Positions 24,673 through 34,423 of a stretch of DNA of 46,215 nucleotides are shown piece after piece; the stretch's first letter is position 1; the number at the start of each line of letters is the position of its first letter. Both the position numbers and the translations under genes were made by a program. The notes under the pieces were generated by a model. The model was not told where the DNA came from. It worked only from the letters and a program-made list of their open reading frames with translations, and made no database searches. Origin of the DNA: an uncultured Alteromonadaceae bacterium (GTDB taxonomy: Bacteria > Pseudomonadota > Gammaproteobacteria > Enterobacterales > Alteromonadaceae); NCBI GenBank assembly GCA_950073835.1, contig CATMRP010000022.1, forward strand, positions 1-46,215, given 5' to 3'.

Positions 24673-26235
24673 ATGGAATATATATTTTTACTCTTCGCTT
24701 TTGTATGTGGCCTGGGCGTAAAACTTATCGGCATCCCCCCTCTGGTTGGCTATCTGGTTGCCGGATTTTTGCTTAACGTATTTGGCTTTTCAGCCACGCC
24801 TGCCATTACTACATTCGCCAATCTGGGCATAACCATCATGCTCTTTACTATTGGCCTTAAACTGAATTTAAAAGATTTATCCAAACGGGAAGTATGGGCC
24901 GGGAGCATTGCGCATACTGTACTTTGGGTAGTTGTGATCACCGCTTTTCTGATAGGAGCCGGTGCTGTTCTAAGTGCATTAACGGGCCAGGTGGACTGGC
25001 AGTCTGCAGCTTTGATTGCTTTTGCCCTGTCGTTTAGCAGTACGGTATGCGTTGTTAAAGTCCTTGAAGAAGCCGGTGAATCAAAAACCCGCCATGGTAA
25101 GCTGGCTATTGGTGTGCTGGTTATGCAGGATATCTTTGCCGTGGTTTTTCTGGTTGTCGCCACCGGTAAAATTCCCAGTTTGTGGGCGCCGCTACTGTTG
25201 CTCATAATTCCATTAATGCCTGTTTTAAAGCGTGTACTTAATCAGTCCGGGCACGGTGAGTTACTGCCTCTCACCGGGTTTATATTTGCCCTGGGCGGGT
25301 ATCATTTATTTGAGCTGGTGAATATCAAAGGCGACCTTGGAGCGCTAATCTTTGGGTTATTATTTGCTCCTCACCCGAAAGCCGCAGAAATGGCAAAGTC
25401 GCTGTTGGCGTTTAAAGATCTTTTCCTGATTGGTTTTTTCTTGTCCATCGGACTTACCGCACTGCCGGATATCAACATGCTAATGATGTCGGGCCTGCTG
25501 GTGCTTATTATACCTATCAAATTTATGCTGTTCTTCTGGCTGTTTACCCGCCTGCAACTGCGCGGCCGCACCGCCTACCTCGGCGGCCTGGTGCTGTCTA
25601 ACTACAGTGAATTTGGCCTTATTGTGGGGGCGTTGGCCGTAAGCCTTGGCATGCTGGATGAAAAATGGCTGGTAGTGCTGGCAGTCACCACTTCAATTTC
25701 GTTTATTTTTACCAGTATTGTGTACCGTTACTCACACAGTATCTACCAACGTATAAAAGAGCCGGTGAAAAAGCTGGAGAGCCCGGTTCGGCTCAAAGAA
25801 GATATTTACCCCGAGATTACCCGCGCCAAGATTCTGGTAGTTGGTCTGGGTCGGGTTGGTATTGGTGCTTTTTCCTCGTTAAATAAAATCGCTGATTCCC
25901 GCGTATGGGGAATGGATGCTGACCGCGCAAAAATACAACGCATGCGCAGAGACGGCATGAATGTAATTAATGGTGACGGAGAAGACGTTGACCTATGGGA
26001 AAATCTGAATATCCGCCATGTGCAGCTGGTGTTACTGGCCCTGCCGTCTATTGAGGATGCCATCAACATTACCAAACAGCTTAAAAATGCGGGTTACACC
26101 GGCAAAATAGCCGCCATTGCCCGGTATGAAGATGAGGTATCTGCGCTGGCCGATAACGGCGTGGACAAGGTGTTTAACTTCTTTACCGAGGCCGGACTGG
26201 GTTTTGCTGAGGAGAGCTTGTCTTTAGTCGAGTAA
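24673..26235 (+). CDS. KefB/YbaL-type cation:proton antiporter with TrkA-N domain (520 aa)
   Basis: About 12 membrane helices in the first 360 residues form a Na+/H+ exchanger (CPA2) domain with PPLVGYLVAGFLLN at its start and LSFSSTVCVVKVLEE in the core. Residues about 385-500 are a Rossmann TrkA-N/RCK domain beginning KILVVGLGRVGIGAF. Length and order match KefB-like antiporters that carry K+ out in exchange for H+; members differ in gating ligand (glutathione, NAD or none), which the sequence does not settle. No KefF/G ancillary gene is adjacent. Confidence 0.85.
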   Translation: MEYIFLLFAFVCGLGVKLIGIPPLVGYLVAGFLLNVFGFSATPAITTFANLGITIMLFTIGLKLNLKDLSKREVWAGSIAHTVLWVVVITAFLIGAGAVLSALTGQVDWQSAALIAFALSFSSTVCVVKVLEEAGESKTRHGKLAIGVLVMQDIFAVVFLVVATGKIPSLWAPLLLLIIPLMPVLKRVLNQSGHGELLPLTGFIFALGGYHLFELVNIKGDLGALIFGLLFAPHPKAAEMAKSLLAFKDLFLIGFFLSIGLTALPDINMLMMSGLLVLIIPIKFMLFFWLFTRLQLRGRTAYLGGLVLSNYSEFGLIVGALAVSLGMLDEKWLVVLAVTTSISFIFTSIVYRYSHSIYQRIKEPVKKLESPVRLKEDIYPEITRAKILVVGLGRVGIGAFSSLNKIADSRVWGMDADRAKIQRMRRDGMNVINGDGEDVDLWENLNIRHVQLVLLALPSIEDAINITKQLKNAGYTGKIAAIARYEDEVSALADNGVDKVFNFFTEAGLGFAEESLSLVE

Positions 26236-26272
26236 TCAGCGTGTTATACCAAATGCTAACAAAGGACAAACC

Positions 26273-26289
26273 GATAATCGTTATCATTT
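26273..26289. promoter_or_regulatory. Fur-like operator upstream of the bacterioferritin pair
   Basis: GATAATCGTTATCATTT matches a large part of the 19-bp Fur consensus and has a perfect GATAA-TCG-TTATC palindrome. It lies 86 bp before the first bfr start. The same 13-bp core occurs in the palindrome at 7650-7672. Confidence 0.6.
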
Positions 26290-26374
26290 GTATGTAACTG
26301 TTTTTTAAAGAAAAACTTGATAAGTCGTACAATTCCACCTACACTTTAGCCATCAAACGTTCAGGAATCAGATT

Positions 26375-26851
26375 ATGCAAGGCGATAAATCGGTAATTGC
26401 CATACTAAATGAAGTGTTAACCAGTGAGTTGACTTCGATCAATCAATACTTCCTTCATGCCCGTATGTTTAAAAACTGGGGCCTGGAAGAGCTTAACGAG
26501 AAAGACTATAAAAAGTCGATTAAAGACATGAAACAAGCCGATGAACTCATCGAGCGCATTTTGTTTCTGGAAGGTCTGCCTAATCTACAGGCGCTGGGTA
26601 AGCTGTATATCGGTGAGCACACCGAAGAAATGCTTCAGTGCGATAAGAAATTTCAGGAAGAGCAACTTCCCCTGCTCCGCAAGGCAATTGCCCTGTGTGA
26701 GGAAAAACAGGATTATGTGAGTCGCGATATTTTGGAATCGTTGCTCGAATATGAAGAAGAACACTTAGACTGGATCGAAACCCAGGAATACCAGATTGAA
26801 AACATGGGTATCGAGAACTATCTGCAAGCGCAAGTAATGGGAGACGACTAA
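26375..26851 (+). CDS. bfr: Bacterioferritin, haem-binding type subunit (158 aa)
   Basis: The four-helix ferritin fold aligns along its length with E. coli Bfr ([58 protein letters not shown]). By that alignment the haem ligand Met52 is kept, while several ferroxidase ligands are changed: Glu51 is Asp, His54 is Gln and Glu94 is Gln; Glu18, Glu127 and His130 remain. It is therefore likely the haem-carrying, poorly oxidising subunit of a mixed shell. It stops exactly where the next bfr gene starts, so both are made together. A Fur-like site lies upstream. Confidence 0.93.
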   Translation: MQGDKSVIAILNEVLTSELTSINQYFLHARMFKNWGLEELNEKDYKKSIKDMKQADELIERILFLEGLPNLQALGKLYIGEHTEEMLQCDKKFQEEQLPLLRKAIALCEEKQDYVSRDILESLLEYEEEHLDWIETQEYQIENMGIENYLQAQVMGDD

Positions 26852-27318
26852 TGCAGGGTAATCAAAAAGTCCTTGACGGCCTCAACGAACTGCTCTCATA
26901 CGAGCTAGCGGCGATGGATCAGTATTTCATTCATGCACAGATGTACCTCGATTGGGGCTTCAATAAATTGTATGAACGCATCAATCATGAGTTTGACGAT
27001 GAGAAAGGTCATGCCACCAAACTTATTGATCGTATGCTGATGCTTGAGTATGCGCCGGATATGACTCAGCGTACCGGCTTTAAAGTGGGTAAAGACGTAC
27101 CAGAAATGCTCGAAAGCGATTTACGTGTAGAGTATGAAGTTGGTGCTAAATTGAAAGAAGTAATCGCTGTGTGCGAAGAAGCTCAGGATTACGTTACGCG
27201 TGACTTTTTAGTGGAGCTGCTCGACGACACCGAGGTAGACCACGCGCACTGGCTGGAACAGCAGCTTAAGCTGATTAAAATCCTCGGCTTACCTAATTAC
27301 CTGCAGTCTCAGATGTAA
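26851..27318 (+). CDS. bfr: Bacterioferritin, ferroxidase type subunit (155 aa)
   Basis: Aligned with E. coli Bfr, this subunit keeps all ferroxidase ligands (Glu18, Glu51, His54, Glu94, Glu127, His130) and Tyr25, but Lys replaces the haem ligand Met52. It thus complements the subunit encoded just upstream, as in the two-subunit bacterioferritins of some Pseudomonas, Neisseria and Magnetospirillum: one oxidises Fe(II), the other binds haem for iron release. Its ATG overlaps the upstream stop by one base. A terminator follows at 27346. Confidence 0.94.
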   Translation: MQGNQKVLDGLNELLSYELAAMDQYFIHAQMYLDWGFNKLYERINHEFDDEKGHATKLIDRMLMLEYAPDMTQRTGFKVGKDVPEMLESDLRVEYEVGAKLKEVIAVCEEAQDYVTRDFLVELLDDTEVDHAHWLEQQLKLIKILGLPNYLQSQM

Positions 27319-27319
27319 G

Positions 27320-27796
27320 CTACATCTGTGTAGTAAAAAATACCCAAACCGGCTCCGGCCGGTTTTTTATTGTGATCACCATTTGCCATTGCATGGTGGG
27401 TTCTGAGCAAGCTCCCAGCATAAACCAACCGCGCCATTGCCGACTACCCTCAGCCTTAAGTGGTACCGGAATTTTACCCATAAACATATTCACGCCTTCA
27501 ATGTAAGCTGAGTCTATTTGTAGCCCCTCAGGCAATGTCACAGTGAGTGGGATTTGTTCTTCGATTGTCGGCAAACGATCCATCATTACCATCAGTGTAC
27601 CTTCTGGTAGTTCAATTTCACAAGAATTACCAGCCAGCCAACATGACGTTTTATTATCAGGCTTATAGTTATTATTCTCGCTAAGAATATTCACCATTCC
27701 GACCACTACCGCAGTTAGCAGAATTACCGCAAAAACAATGACATGTTTAACCCTATGCAATCGCTCAAATGTTAATTTTTTGATCATTAATATCAC
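27320..27796 (-). CDS. Hypothetical membrane-anchored periplasmic protein (158 aa)
   Basis: A basic start and one membrane helix (about 18-38) are followed by a periplasmic domain of about 115 residues with three cysteines (two in SCWLAGNSCEIEL, one in LGACSEP) that could form a disulphide. Beta-strand patterning (LPLTVTLPEGLQIDSAY-like) suggests a small beta sandwich. It lies opposite the ccoN operon across a shared 219-bp region and may belong to cbb3 biology, but I do not recognise the family. Its last 15 codons contain the plus-strand bfr terminator. The second Met (residue 4) is an equally possible start. Confidence 0.6.
   Translation of the reverse strand: MILMIKKLTFERLHRVKHVIVFAVILLTAVVVGMVNILSENNNYKPDNKTSCWLAGNSCEIELPEGTLMVMMDRLPTIEEQIPLTVTLPEGLQIDSAYIEGVNMFMGKIPVPLKAEGSRQWRGWFMLGACSEPTMQWQMVITIKNRPEPVWVFFTTQM
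27346..27370 (+). terminator. Intrinsic terminator of the bfr pair
   Basis: AAACCGG-CTCCGG-CCGGTTT followed by TTTATT, 28 bp after the second bfr stop. It sits within the 3' end of the converging gene, which still reads through it as coding sequence. Confidence 0.85.
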
Positions 27797-27823
27797 TATT
27801 TTGTAAATGTCAGTTTTTCTTTA

Positions 27824-27837
27824 TTGACTAGGATCAA
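27824..27837 (+). promoter_or_regulatory. FNR-like box upstream of ccoN
   Basis: TTGAC-TAGG-ATCAA differs from the FNR consensus TTGAT-N4-ATCAA at one base. It is 179 bp before the ccoN start; a TATTAT (27863-27868) further down could be the -10. FNR control of cbb3 oxidase is well established in related bacteria, and fnr is encoded a few genes downstream. Confidence 0.65.
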
Positions 27838-28015
27838 GCGCTCCTAGTTTATGGTATCTTTTTATTATTAAAAACTTTATTATCCGCGGTACCAACTGGC
27901 CTGTAGACAATAAATCACAAACTATAGGCTTCAGGGGATGTCCGCAACCTCACCTGAAATACGTTAGTATCACGGTTGGAAACCCTTTTTTAAAAGAAGT
28001 GGAAGATTCATTACA

Positions 28016-29443
28016 ATGAGTGAAATAAGCCAAGCACAGCCAGATTACAACTATAAAGTTGTACGGCAATTTACCATTATGACCGTTATTTGGGGTATTG
28101 TGGGAATGAGCCTTGGGGTATTTATTGCAGCGCAATTATTTGCCCCGGCCCTGAACTTCGACATTCCATGGTTAACCTATTCTCGCCTACGTCCTTTGCA
28201 CACCAACGCCGTAATTTTTGCTTTCGGTGGTTGTGCATTGTTCGCAACCTCCTACTACATCGTTCAGCGTACATCTCAGGTTCGCTTGTTCAGCGATAAA
28301 CTCGCCGCCTTTACTTTCTGGGGTTGGCAGGCCGTTATCGTTGCCGCAGTGCTGACCCTGCCTTTCGGTTATACAACCAGTAAAGAATACGCAGAGCTGG
28401 AATGGCCAATCGATATCCTGATTGCCCTGGTGTGGGTTGCTTACATCATTAACTTCTTCGGAACCCTTGCTATTCGTAAGGTATCGCACATTTATGTAGC
28501 GAACTGGTTCCTGGGTGCCTTTATGTTGACGGTTGCGGTGTTACATATTGGTAATAGTATGGCGCTTCCTGTTTCATTCATGAAATCGTATTCAATGTAT
28601 GCTGGTGCCGTAGATGCCATGATGCAATGGTGGTACGGTCACAACGCGGTAGGCTTCTTCCTGACTGCGGGCTTCTTAGGCATGATGTACTACTTCGTAC
28701 CTAAGCAGGCCGGACGTCCGGTTTACTCGTACCGTCTGTCAGTGGTTCACTTCTGGGCGCTGATTTCACTGTACATCTGGGCGGGTCCTCACCACTTACA
28801 TTACACTGCCCTGCCTGACTGGACTCAGTCTTTAGGTATGGTTATGTCTGTGATCCTGTTCGTACCGTCCTGGGGTGGTATGATCAACGGTATCATGACG
28901 CTGTCTGGCGCATGGCACAAACTGCGCACCGACCCTGTTCTGCGTTTCCTGATTGTTTCTCTGTCTTTCTACGGTATGTCTACCTTTGAAGGCCCGATGA
29001 TGGCAATCAAAACAGTAAATGCGTTATCACACTACACTGACTGGACCGTAGGTCACGTACACTCTGGTGCACTGGGTTGGGTTGCCATGGTATCCATTGG
29101 TTCAATTTACCACCTGATCCCGCACCTGTTCGGTCAAAAAGCAATGTACTCAACCAAACTGGTTAACGTTCACTTCTGGTTCGCTACCATTGGTGTGGTG
29201 CTGTACATCGTAGCAATGTGGATGTCTGGTGTTCTGCAAGGTCTGATGTGGCGTGCAGTTAACGCAGACGGTACCCTGACTTACAGCTTTGTTGAGTCTC
29301 TGGAAGCGTCTAAACCCTTCTATGTTGTGCGCTTCGTGGGTGGCTGCTTCGTTGTTGCCGGTATGTTAATCATGGCTTACAACACTTACAGAACAGTAAG
29401 TGCACCGAAAGGTAGCCTGGTTCCAGAACCAGCCGCAGCATAA
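28016..29443 (+). CDS. ccoN: Cytochrome c oxidase cbb3-type subunit I (475 aa)
   Basis: Catalytic subunit of the high-affinity cbb3 terminal oxidase, reducing O2 to water at low oxygen and pumping protons. Twelve membrane helices. Expected histidines are visible: the low-spin haem ligand at His62 ([10 protein letters not shown]), the Cu-B region [10 protein letters not shown] and [13 protein letters not shown], and the paired haem ligands in [11 protein letters not shown]. Length matches the family (about 475 aa). It starts the ccoNOQP operon; ccoO follows after 12 bp. A ribosome site GAAGTGGAAG lies before the ATG, and an FNR-like box further upstream. Confidence 0.97.
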   Translation: MSEISQAQPDYNYKVVRQFTIMTVIWGIVGMSLGVFIAAQLFAPALNFDIPWLTYSRLRPLHTNAVIFAFGGCALFATSYYIVQRTSQVRLFSDKLAAFTFWGWQAVIVAAVLTLPFGYTTSKEYAELEWPIDILIALVWVAYIINFFGTLAIRKVSHIYVANWFLGAFMLTVAVLHIGNSMALPVSFMKSYSMYAGAVDAMMQWWYGHNAVGFFLTAGFLGMMYYFVPKQAGRPVYSYRLSVVHFWALISLYIWAGPHHLHYTALPDWTQSLGMVMSVILFVPSWGGMINGIMTLSGAWHKLRTDPVLRFLIVSLSFYGMSTFEGPMMAIKTVNALSHYTDWTVGHVHSGALGWVAMVSIGSIYHLIPHLFGQKAMYSTKLVNVHFWFATIGVVLYIVAMWMSGVLQGLMWRAVNADGTLTYSFVESLEASKPFYVVRFVGGCFVVAGMLIMAYNTYRTVSAPKGSLVPEPAAA

Positions 29444-29455
29444 GGAGTAGTAGCA

Positions 29456-30061
29456 ATGCGTAATCCACATGAATTAGTCGAAAAGAACGTTGGTCTGTTA
29501 ACCGTTCTTATCTTAGTTGCAATCAGCTTGGGTGCTCTGGTTCAGATCACGCCGCTGATGTTCCAACAGCAGGTAATGGAACCGGTGAAAGGCCTTAAGC
29601 CTTACACGGCCCTGCAATTAGAAGGTCGTGATATCTACATCCGTGAAGGTTGTGTAGGTTGTCACAGCCAGATGATTCGCCCATTCCGTGCTGAAACCGA
29701 ACGTTATGGTCACTATTCAGTGGCTGGTGAGTCAGTATGGGAGCACCCGTTCCTGTGGGGCTCCAAGCGTACTGGTCCTGATCTGGCCCGTGTTGGTGGC
29801 CGTTACAGTGATGAGTGGCACCGCGTTCATTTGATTAACCCTCGTGATGTTGTACCTGAGTCAAACATGCCAGGCTTCCCGTGGTTAGCAGAAAACACGC
29901 TGACCGGTGAAGACACCGCTAAGAAGATGGAAGTATTCCAGACGCTGGGCGTGCCTTACACAGAGGAAGACATCGCAGGTGCACAGGCGGCAGTAAAAGG
30001 CAAAACCGAAATGGAAGCCCTTATTGCTTATCTACAATCCCTTGGCACATACCTGAAATAG
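29456..30061 (+). CDS. ccoO: Cytochrome c oxidase cbb3-type subunit II (201 aa)
   Basis: Monohaem membrane cytochrome that passes electrons from CcoP to CcoN. One N-terminal membrane helix (about 13-33) anchors a periplasmic domain with the haem motif [12 protein letters not shown] (Cys66, Cys69, His70) and a likely Met ligand in [10 protein letters not shown]. Length is typical. GGAG lies 7-8 bases before the ATG, and ccoQ starts one base after the stop. Confidence 0.97.
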   Translation: MRNPHELVEKNVGLLTVLILVAISLGALVQITPLMFQQQVMEPVKGLKPYTALQLEGRDIYIREGCVGCHSQMIRPFRAETERYGHYSVAGESVWEHPFLWGSKRTGPDLARVGGRYSDEWHRVHLINPRDVVPESNMPGFPWLAENTLTGEDTAKKMEVFQTLGVPYTEEDIAGAQAAVKGKTEMEALIAYLQSLGTYLK

Positions 30062-30062
30062 T

Positions 30063-30224
30063 ATGGACCAGGGTACTGTAGGCAGCATTTTTACTGTCAT
30101 CGTCTTCGTCATATTTATGGGCATTGTGTGGTGGGCATTTAGCGGTCGAAACAAGAAAAAGTTCGACGAGGCCGCTAACCTCCCCTTTGCCGACGAAGAC
30201 CAAGAAGAATCAAAGAAAGAATAG
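30063..30224 (+). CDS. ccoQ: Cytochrome c oxidase cbb3-type subunit CcoQ (53 aa)
   Basis: A 53-codon gene lies exactly between ccoO and ccoP. It encodes one membrane helix (SIFTVIVFVIFMGIVWWAF) followed by a charged tail beginning SGRNKKKFDEAANLPF, the conserved CcoQ pattern, ending with a highly acidic/lysine tail. CcoQ stabilises the assembled oxidase. It is too short for common ORF cut-offs and would be missed by length filters. Confidence 0.93.
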   Translation: MDQGTVGSIFTVIVFVIFMGIVWWAFSGRNKKKFDEAANLPFADEDQEESKKE

Positions 30225-30239
30225 CGGGAGTTAACACTC

Positions 30240-31196
30240 ATGAGCATGTTTTGGACAATTTGGATCTCTGTGATCACACTGGGAACCATAGTCGGAAGTT
30301 ACTTGCTGTTACGTTGGAACCTGACCAACTACACCGGCCATCCGGAAGGCGAGTCAATGGGACACGAGTTTGACGGGATTGTTGAAATCAACAATCCGCT
30401 GCCAAGATGGTGGACCATTCTGTTTTACATCACAATCGTATGGAGTTTCTTTTACTTAGCTCTGTATCCTGGTTTAGGTTCCTGGGAAGGATTCTGGGGC
30501 TGGAAGAGCTCTAACCAGAATGTACAGTCTTTAGAAGAATCAGCTCAGGCACGTATTGAAGCGAAAGAAGAAGGTTATCTGGTTCAGTATGACCGTGAAT
30601 TAGACTTTGCAGCTGAAAAATTTGACCCAATCTTCGAAGCGTACGCTCAGGTACCGGTAGAAGAACTGGTTAAAAACGAAGAAGCGGTTAAAGTGGGTCA
30701 GCGTCTGTTTATGCAGAACTGTTCACAATGTCACGGTTCAGATGCCCGCGGTAACATGGGCTTCCCTAACCTGACTGACGATGACTGGCTGTATGGCGGT
30801 TCGGGTGCCAAGATCAAAGAAACCCTGACTAACGGTCGTATTGCAGCCATGCCTGCATGGATCGACGCTATGGGTGAGCAAGGCATTAAAGAAACTGTTG
30901 CTTACGTGCTGAGCCTGAGTGGTCGTGAAATGGAAGAAAATCACGATGTACTGGCCGAAGCTGGTAAAGCCCGCTTCATGGCATGTGCAGCCTGTCACGG
31001 TATGGACGGTAAAGGTAACCAAATGCTTGGCGCGCCTAACCTGACAGATAACATCTGGCTGTACGGTGGCTCTGAGCGTGCTATCACCGAAACTCTGACC
31101 TACGGTCGTAACGGTGTTATGCCTTCGTTCAAGAAAACACTGGGTGACAACAAGATCCACGTAGTAGCTACTTACGTGTACAGCTTGTCTAACTAA
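30240..31196 (+). CDS. ccoP: Cytochrome c oxidase cbb3-type subunit III, dihaem (318 aa)
   Basis: CcoP accepts electrons from soluble cytochrome c or the bc1 complex. There are two N-terminal membrane helices (about 5-25 and 55-75), with the FixP-type HEFDGIVEINNPLPRWW segment between them. Two c-type haem domains follow, CSQCHGSDARGN and CAACHGMDGKGN, each with the downstream Met-containing motif (AAMPAW; VMPSF). Length fits the gammaproteobacterial form. GGGAG precedes the ATG; a second ATG two codons on is possible. A terminator ends the operon. Confidence 0.97.
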   Translation: MSMFWTIWISVITLGTIVGSYLLLRWNLTNYTGHPEGESMGHEFDGIVEINNPLPRWWTILFYITIVWSFFYLALYPGLGSWEGFWGWKSSNQNVQSLEESAQARIEAKEEGYLVQYDRELDFAAEKFDPIFEAYAQVPVEELVKNEEAVKVGQRLFMQNCSQCHGSDARGNMGFPNLTDDDWLYGGSGAKIKETLTNGRIAAMPAWIDAMGEQGIKETVAYVLSLSGREMEENHDVLAEAGKARFMACAACHGMDGKGNQMLGAPNLTDNIWLYGGSERAITETLTYGRNGVMPSFKKTLGDNKIHVVATYVYSLSN

Positions 31197-31216
31197 GATT
31201 TTAAAATATAATGCAA

Positions 31217-31246
31217 AAGCCTCGTTTTTTACGGGGCTTTTTTATT
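31217..31246 (+). terminator. Terminator of the ccoNOQP operon
   Basis: AAAAGCCTCG-TTTTTTA-CGGGGCTTTT with one G-T pair, followed by further T. It separates the structural genes from the assembly genes, which restart 95 bp later. Confidence 0.85.
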
Positions 31247-31340
31247 CACCACTAGCGTAATATCAATTCGCATAAAGCCCTGATCAGGTGTTATCCGAAT
31301 TCGTATTAATCGTTCCATAAAGTTCATCGGGAATGCAGTA

Positions 31341-31832
31341 ATGGAAAAAACCGATACCAAACCCTGGTATAAATACTTCTGGCCGTGGTTTCTAATCGCC
31401 GTGCCGGTTTCATCATTTGTTATGGCCTATTTCTTAGTAAATTTTGCCGCCAACACCGAAGATTCATTGGTAGTTGACGATTATTACAAAGAAGGTAAAG
31501 CCATTAACGCCAGCATGGCAAAGGTAGAAGAAGCCCGCCGGTTACGGATCATGACCGATTTAACGGTTAATGAAGGCCAGATTGCGCTGGAATTTCATAG
31601 CGGTATTCCCAGCACCGGTAACGCCCTTAAGCTCAACTTTTATCACGTCACACTGCAGGAAAAAGACTTCTCGCTGCTGTTAACCCGCGATGCAAAAGGG
31701 ATTTATCGTGGCTTTACCGAGCAGGACACCAACGGTAAATGGCGCGTATCTCTAACGCCTATCGATGACAGCTGGAAAGTACAGCAGGAAGTCTCTCTGC
31801 CTCGTAAAGATAAGATTCGATTCGTTCCCTAA
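31341..31832 (+). CDS. fixH: FixH-family cbb3 oxidase assembly protein (163 aa)
   Basis: One N-terminal membrane helix ([20 protein letters not shown]) is followed by [13 protein letters not shown], the hallmark of FixH/CcoH, then a periplasmic beta domain. In the family it aids assembly of the cbb3 complex with the copper P-type ATPase. Its stop overlaps the ATG of ccoI by one base (ccoI starts at 31832), so translation is coupled. Confidence 0.92.
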   Translation: MEKTDTKPWYKYFWPWFLIAVPVSSFVMAYFLVNFAANTEDSLVVDDYYKEGKAINASMAKVEEARRLRIMTDLTVNEGQIALEFHSGIPSTGNALKLNFYHVTLQEKDFSLLLTRDAKGIYRGFTEQDTNGKWRVSLTPIDDSWKVQQEVSLPRKDKIRFVP

Positions 31833-34210
31833 TGAACATTACCGCCATCGAATGCTACCACTGCGGGTTACCGGCAGAAGCAGACAGCCCCTATCATGCC
31901 ACTATACTCGGTAAAAACCGGGTTATGTGCTGTCCCGGTTGTCAGGCGGTAGCCGAAGCCATCGTCGACAATGGTCTGGAAGATTATTATCAGTTTCGCA
32001 CCGAACCGGCTGCCCGGGGTGATACTGAATTTCAGGCCACGCTGGGAAAACTGGCGATGTATGACGACCCTGCCCTGCAGGAAGACTTCGTTATTGATGA
32101 AGGAAATAACAAGCAAATTCAGCTCACGGTAGAGGGGATCACCTGCGCGGCCTGCGGCTGGCTGATAGAAAAGCAACTGGCCAGAGTAAACGGCATCAAT
32201 CAGGTTTCCGTGAATGTGTCGGAGCGCCGGGCTGCAGTGACCTGGTCTGACGAAATGATTCATCTGAGCGGTATCTTAAAAGCGCTTAAGAAAATAGGCT
32301 ATGCGGCACTGCCTTTTCAGCCTGATCAACACGAAGCCTCTTATCAGAACGAGCAAAAGCAGTTTCTAAAAAAACTGGGGCTCGCCGGGCTGATGACCAT
32401 GCAGGTCATGATGTTAATGACCGGCCTGTACTTTGATTTGTTTGGTGCTATCGAAGCCGAAACCCGCCAGTATTTTTACTGGGTTGCACTGGTACTCACT
32501 ACGCCGGTGGTTTTTTATTCCGGCAGTACTTTTTACCTGGGGGCAATAAAAGCCATCAGTGCCCGTACAGTTAATATGGATGTGCCGGTGACTATCGCCG
32601 TTTTCGGTACCTATATTGCGGGGATCAAATCTACGTTGCTGGAAACCGGTGACGTGTATTTTGAATCCATCTGCATGTTTATCTTTTTGCTGCTGCTAAG
32701 CCGCTACCTGGAGCACCGCTCCCGTCATCGGGCAACGCAGATATCTGCCAATATGATGCAGTACATCCCGGTTACCGCTCACCGGCTGAGCGATGATGGC
32801 AAAGTTGAACCCTGCCTGGCAAAACACCTTGCCGTGGGCGATAAGGTACTGGTGAAAGCGGGTGAAACCATTCCGGTCGACGGCCGCATTATCGAAGGCG
32901 CTTCAGCCATTGATGAGTCCATGCTCACCGGGGAGTTTGAGCCGGTCCTGAAAGAAACTGGCGCGGCGGTATTTGGTGGTACGGTGAATCAACAAAATAC
33001 CCTCACCATAGAAGTGCATCAGCAACTCAAATATGCACTGGTAAATCAGATTATACGCCTGCAATCCACCGCCATGGCCAACAAGCCCAAAGCGGCGCAA
33101 ATGGCAGATTCGTTTTCCCGTTATTTTGTTGTGGCGGTATTAGCGATTAGTGCCCTCACCTTTGCTTACTGGACTGTACAGGGTAACAACGAGGCATTCT
33201 GGATAGCAATTGCGGTACTGGTAGCTACCTGCCCCTGCGCGTTGGGCCTGGCTACGCCATCGGCGCTTACCTGTGCCATGGCCAGACTCAACAAACAGGG
33301 AATATTGCTCAAGCGCGCTGATGCACTGGAGCAAATCACCGGTATCGATACCATTGCCCTGGATAAAACCGGTACCCTCACCGAAGGTAAATTCGGCATT
33401 GCCGATCGCTGGTTTGCGGATCCAACGCAGGCGGAGTATCACTTTAATGTAACGGCAAGCCTTGAGGCTCGTTCTGAACACCCTATCAGTCAGGCATTTT
33501 CTGCCAGCGAGTCATTTGCGGTGAGTGAATTTGAAGTCACTGCCGGCGGCGGTATTCGTGGCTCGGTAGAGGGTAAACAATACCTGCTCGGCTCAGCCAC
33601 GTTTACCCAGGCAGACCCGTCTGCTGTACCGGTAAGCGCCAATGTGTACCTGGTTTGCAATGGCGAGTGCCTGGCGGCCTATGAAGTTACCGACAGTCTT
33701 AAGAGCGATACGGCTGAAACCCTCGCTGGGTTAGACAGCTTTCAGTTGGTGCTATTAAGTGGAGATACCCAGCAGAATGTTGATAAGCTGGCCGCTAAGC
33801 TGCCCCTGGCAGTGGCCACCGGTGAATTAACTCCACAACAAAAATATCAGGCGGTGCAAAAACTGCAGGCTCAGGGACATAAAGTCATGATGCTGGGTGA
33901 TGGTATTAACGATGCGCCGGTACTGGCCAGTGCGGATGTTTCGGTTGCGGTGGGTAATGCCACTGATATTGCCCGCAATGCGGCGGACGTTGTGTTGTTG
34001 AGCGAGTCACTCAGCACCGTACCAGCACTGGTGGATATTGCCGCAAAAACCCGCCGCAAAATCCGCCAGAATATTTTCTGGGCGCTGGGCTACAACCTGC
34101 TTATTTTACCTTTTGCAGTTTCCGGCCTGCTGTTGCCGTGGATGGCCGTGATCGGTATGTCATTAAGTAGTATCATAGTGGTCTCAAACTCGACCCGATT
34201 ATTAAAGTAA
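31832..34210 (+). CDS. ccoI: Copper-transporting P-type ATPase for cbb3 biogenesis (792 aa)
   Basis: CcoI/FixI exports copper for maturation of the Cu-B centre of cbb3 oxidase. An N-terminal Cys-rich metal-binding segment (CYHCGLP at about 8, CCPGC at about 33-37) precedes a heavy-metal-associated domain (GITCAACGW). Then come the P-type ATPase core, with the CPC ion motif ([19 protein letters not shown]), the DKTGT phosphorylation site, the SEHPIS motif and GDGINDAP. About eight membrane helices. It overlaps fixH upstream and ccoS follows after 9 bp. Confidence 0.96.
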   Translation: MNITAIECYHCGLPAEADSPYHATILGKNRVMCCPGCQAVAEAIVDNGLEDYYQFRTEPAARGDTEFQATLGKLAMYDDPALQEDFVIDEGNNKQIQLTVEGITCAACGWLIEKQLARVNGINQVSVNVSERRAAVTWSDEMIHLSGILKALKKIGYAALPFQPDQHEASYQNEQKQFLKKLGLAGLMTMQVMMLMTGLYFDLFGAIEAETRQYFYWVALVLTTPVVFYSGSTFYLGAIKAISARTVNMDVPVTIAVFGTYIAGIKSTLLETGDVYFESICMFIFLLLLSRYLEHRSRHRATQISANMMQYIPVTAHRLSDDGKVEPCLAKHLAVGDKVLVKAGETIPVDGRIIEGASAIDESMLTGEFEPVLKETGAAVFGGTVNQQNTLTIEVHQQLKYALVNQIIRLQSTAMANKPKAAQMADSFSRYFVVAVLAISALTFAYWTVQGNNEAFWIAIAVLVATCPCALGLATPSALTCAMARLNKQGILLKRADALEQITGIDTIALDKTGTLTEGKFGIADRWFADPTQAEYHFNVTASLEARSEHPISQAFSASESFAVSEFEVTAGGGIRGSVEGKQYLLGSATFTQADPSAVPVSANVYLVCNGECLAAYEVTDSLKSDTAETLAGLDSFQLVLLSGDTQQNVDKLAAKLPLAVATGELTPQQKYQAVQKLQAQGHKVMMLGDGINDAPVLASADVSVAVGNATDIARNAADVVLLSESLSTVPALVDIAAKTRRKIRQNIFWALGYNLLILPFAVSGLLLPWMAVIGMSLSSIIVVSNSTRLLK

Positions 34211-34219
34211 GGCGGTATT

Positions 34220-34423
34220 GTGAGTATTATTTATGTGCTGATCCCGTTGGCTATTATTCTGGTCGCGGTGGCGCTGGGGATTTTCTTCTGGGCGGTAAAA
34301 TCCGATCAGTTTCAGGATCTTGAGCGCCAGGGCTACAGCATCCTGTTCGACGACGACTTACCCGAAGAAGAACGTCACCAACAAGCCAAAACCCAGGATA
34401 AAGCTAACAACGATAATGAGTGA
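34220..34423 (+). CDS. ccoS: cbb3-type cytochrome oxidase assembly protein CcoS (67 aa)
   Basis: A small protein with one membrane helix (IYVLIPLAIILVAVALGIFFW) and the conserved GQFxDLE-like segment (SDQFQDLERQGYSILFDDD). It is needed for cofactor insertion into cbb3 oxidase in other bacteria. Probably uses GTG (34220) as start, with an AAGGCGG site before it. Its end overlaps the next gene by 8 bp (ATGAGTGA). Confidence 0.93.
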   Translation: MSIIYVLIPLAIILVAVALGIFFWAVKSDQFQDLERQGYSILFDDDLPEEERHQQAKTQDKANNDNE

